Positions 4,666-6,301 of a DNA stretch of 6,301 nt are shown piece after piece (positions within the stretch are counted from its first letter, which is position 1; each line of letters starts with the position of its first letter). The notes under the pieces are model-generated. The model was not told the origin of the DNA, ran no database searches, and saw only the letters and a list, made by a program, of their open reading frames with translations. This DNA comes from Nitrospira sp. (GTDB taxonomy: Bacteria > Nitrospirota > Nitrospiria > Nitrospirales > Nitrospiraceae): NCBI GenBank assembly GCA_015904045.1, contig JABMDG010000046.1, positions 1-6,301 on the forward strand. The letters run 5' to 3'. Position numbers and translations under genes: made by a program.

Positions 4666-5511
4666 TTACTTCTTCTGGGTCGCTTCCTCAAGGCTGCGTG
4701 CGCAGCGAAACCCCGTTCCGTGAGTCTGCAACGCGAACCCGCCGCGTCCACGTGCGGATGTGGTGATATCGGACGCCGGACTATGCCAGGACCCACCGCG
4801 AATCGACCGAACGACTCCCTTTTTGTCGGGACCTTGTGGATTCCGATTGGGCGCATGGTGATAGTACTCCGCGTCATACCAATCGGAGACCCACTCCCTG
4901 GCGTTGCCAGCCATATCCTTCACTCCGTAGGGTGAATCTCCATCAGGAAGTGACCCGACAGGCCTCAAGGTATGCTCGTCCTCCCACTCTCGATCGAAGT
5001 TTGCCCGCTTCGCAGTGGGTGGTTGATTCCCCCAGGGGAATATGCGGCCGTCAGTCCCGCGAGCAGCCTTTTCCCATTCTGCTTCGGTCGGAAGCCGTTT
5101 CTTGGCCCAACTACAATAGGACTTGGCGTCATACCAGGTGGTCTGGACCACCGGTAGTTGCTCAATGCCCTTAATGGATTGGAGGGGCCCGGTGCCATAC
5201 GGATTGGGTGGTGTGCGATGGCCAATGGATTTCACAAAGGCCATATACCGTTCATTCGTCACTTCGACTTGATCGATCGCAAACTCGTCCAGGTAGACAG
5301 ATCGCTGCGGTCGCTCATCGTCCCGGCCTTTTCCTTCTGGATTCCCCATCAGAAATTCTCCGGCCGGAATCGTGACCATCGGCACCGGGTCCGGCTCTAT
5401 CGTTCCCGGCAACGCTTCCACGGTGAGCGACTGGAGGAGCGCAATGACCGTGAAAATCACCATCGTCAATCTGTTGACTTGAGTTGATCCGCTCCATAGA
5501 CCAGTGATCAT
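4666..5511 (-). CDS. exported FGE/SUMF1-like protein lacking catalytic cysteines, 281 aa
   Basis: The protein has the formylglycine-generating-enzyme fold but probably not that activity. An N-terminal segment with R14 and a hydrophobic run (15-26) looks like a signal peptide or anchor, with possible cleavage after VEA (31-33). The domain runs from MVTIPAGEFLMG (45-56) through DEFAIDQVEVTNERYMAF (75-92), VVQTTWYDAKSYCSWAKKRLPTEAEWEKAARG (121-152), FPWGN (158-162), SPYGVKDMAGNAREWVSDWY (193-212), RSIRGGSW (235-242) to GTGFRCAR (265-272). In true FGEs the strand after RGGS carries two catalytic cysteines. Here it reads WHSPASDITTSARG with none, so a structural, binding or other oxidoreductase-related role is likelier. 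The ATG overlaps the SmbP-like gene's TGA (ATGA) and has AGGAG eight bases upstream, indicating translational coupling. The family call is firm; the lack of sulfatase-modifying activity is inferred. Confidence 0.88.
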   Translation of the reverse strand: MITGLWSGSTQVNRLTMVIFTVIALLQSLTVEALPGTIEPDPVPMVTIPAGEFLMGNPEGKGRDDERPQRSVYLDEFAIDQVEVTNERYMAFVKSIGHRTPPNPYGTGPLQSIKGIEQLPVVQTTWYDAKSYCSWAKKRLPTEAEWEKAARGTDGRIFPWGNQPPTAKRANFDREWEDEHTLRPVGSLPDGDSPYGVKDMAGNAREWVSDWYDAEYYHHAPNRNPQGPDKKGVVRSIRGGSWHSPASDITTSARGRGGFALQTHGTGFRCARSLEEATQKK

Positions 5512-5876
5512 TTCTTCCGCTCCTTGCTACCCTCAATTGCTTGGGTGGTATGGAGTCTGACTTGTTTGCATAGCTCCTCCACCTGCCGATCGTCTCCCCG
5601 ATCCGCTGCCTCTTGCGCCTCGGTCACGAGAGTTCTGGCTTCGTGCAGATGCTGCTCGATTTCCGCCTGAAGGGCAGGCGAGGCCACGGTTCCTCCCAAT
5701 GCTGCCCGGTGGTAGACCTCCCATGCGTGGTCCACTTCATGATTGGCCTCATGAACCAATTGGGCCTTATCCTGATGTGCGTGTCCGGATGAATCGATGG
5801 GACCAGCGTAGAGCGATGAAGCCCCGAGTAGAGCAATGAGGACAATCCCTTGATAAAGAATCTTCTGATGTATCAT
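5508..5876 (-). CDS. small exported His-rich helical protein, SmbP-like (putative metal-binding), 122 aa
   Basis: The protein starts with a signal peptide (IVLIALLGASSLYA, cleavage probably after Ala24). The mature part is helical and histidine-rich, with His at 32, 34, 42, 46, 50, 56, 76, 78 and 109 and one Cys at 103. The pattern HEANHEVDHAWEVYH followed by a second helix HLHEARTLVTEAQEAADRG resembles the small periplasmic metal-binding protein SmbP of ammonia oxidisers, which binds copper and other divalent metals. That is a resemblance, not a proven match. I chose the ATG at 5874-5876 because GGAGG lies seven bases upstream (5884-5888) and a signal peptide follows at once. A GTG at 5931-5933 overlaps the previous stop as GTGA but has no visible ribosome binding site and would bury the signal peptide. 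Its TGA overlaps the start of the FGE-like gene. Confidence 0.7.
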   Translation of the reverse strand: MIHQKILYQGIVLIALLGASSLYAGPIDSSGHAHQDKAQLVHEANHEVDHAWEVYHRAALGGTVASPALQAEIEQHLHEARTLVTEAQEAADRGDDRQVEELCKQVRLHTTQAIEGSKERKK

Positions 5877-5929
5877 CGGTGCGCCTCCGTCACGATCGAA
5901 CCATAAACAACAGCCGGTGAAACCTTTCT

Positions 5930-6301
5930 TCACGGTCGCTTGATCGACTGCTCAATCAATTGGTGAAGCTCCAGGAGCTCCGTGTTCTTGGGGTCGATGG
6001 CCAGTCCCTGAGCAAGGGCCTGCCGGGCCTCCTCAAAGCGCTCTCGCCCCATTTCGACGTAGGTCAAGATAGCGGCCTCTTTGATTCGCTGATCGATCTC
6101 GGATGGGGCGGTCTTCGCGCAGCGGAATCCCAGCCCCACGCCGTAGCTGTTATTGAGAGGGTGATTCCAGAATCGGTGCGTTGCCCTGACCGAGCCTTCA
6201 GGGGCGACCCAGGATCCGCCTCGAATCACTCGTTTTTCTCCCAGCGTCAGCAGGTCCACATAGGTCCCGGTGCCACCTATCCAGACGGGTTTTTCCGGGC
6301 C
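5930..6301 (-). CDS. FGE/SUMF1-like protein with TPR-like C-terminal tail (C-terminal part, runs off the window)
   Basis: This is the last 123 codons of a larger protein. KRVIRGGSW (residues 27-35 of the visible part) and YGVGLGFRCAK are the closing motifs of the FGE-sulfatase fold. The segment between them (VAPEGSVRATHRFWNHPLNN) has no cysteine where catalytic FGEs have two, so activity as a sulfatase-modifying enzyme is unlikely. After the fold come about 50 residues of helix with a TPR-like repeat (AILTYVEMGRERFEEARQAL, then GLAIDPKNTELLEL), suggesting protein binding. The visible part shows a different sequence subtype from the complete FGE-like gene at 4666-5511, so the two are not a recent duplication. 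The stop lies 53 nt before the SmbP-like ATG. The 5' end, including any signal peptide, is outside the window. Confidence 0.8.
   Translation of the reverse strand, partial: GPEKPVWIGGTGTYVDLLTLGEKRVIRGGSWVAPEGSVRATHRFWNHPLNNSYGVGLGFRCAKTAPSEIDQRIKEAAILTYVEMGRERFEEARQALAQGLAIDPKNTELLELHQLIEQSIKRP

Noticed and set aside
5877..5933. GTG start for the SmbP-like gene, overlapping the previous stop as GTGA
   Set aside because: The overlap is suggestive, but no ribosome binding site precedes it and the ATG at 5876 has GGAGG at good spacing and is followed directly by a signal peptide.

Overview
The window is a compact, moderately GC-rich bacterial region in which every gene I can support lies on the minus strand, so transcription runs from position 6301 towards 1. 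The protein set (FGE/SUMF1-like exported proteins, an SmbP-like exported His-rich protein, a DUF523-DUF1722 gene coupled to a photolyase, a CbiX/SirB-like protein) reminds me of Nitrospira-type (Nitrospirota) genomes. That attribution rests on recalled resemblance and not on a search.

Layout in transcription order. (1) 6301-4666: the C-terminal part of an FGE-like protein with a helical, TPR-like tail, then a small exported His-rich protein resembling SmbP, then a complete exported FGE-like protein. The last two are joined by a 4-nt ATGA overlap. Both FGE-like proteins lack the catalytic cysteines of true formylglycine-generating enzymes. (2) 4665-4456: a 210-nt gap with two perfect inverted repeats and a short direct repeat. 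(3) 4455-3461: a 41-aa membrane peptide with a good ribosome binding site, a TIGR01777-family NAD(P) epimerase split by a large internal deletion, and a possible 31-aa membrane peptide of similar character. (4) 3442-2999: a PDZ-domain lipoprotein. (5) 2930-633: an intact class I photolyase, coupled by ATGA to a DUF523 (TudS-like) plus DUF1722 gene that is broken by a frameshifting deletion of about 23 nt and a second in-frame loss of about 25 codons. (6) 620-1: a small unrecognised cytosolic protein, then the start of a CbiX/SirB-like metal chelatase.

Photolyase, DUF523-DUF1722 and TIGR01777 epimerases often travel together in light or oxidative-stress clusters. Here the photolyase is intact while both companions carry internal deletions that remove catalytic residues or split them between frames. 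This is the most notable signal in the window: either ongoing erosion of that module in this lineage, or several misassembled deletions. The sequence alone cannot separate the two. I saw no tRNA, rRNA, CRISPR array or insertion sequence, and no gene-free stretch exceeds 300 bases.
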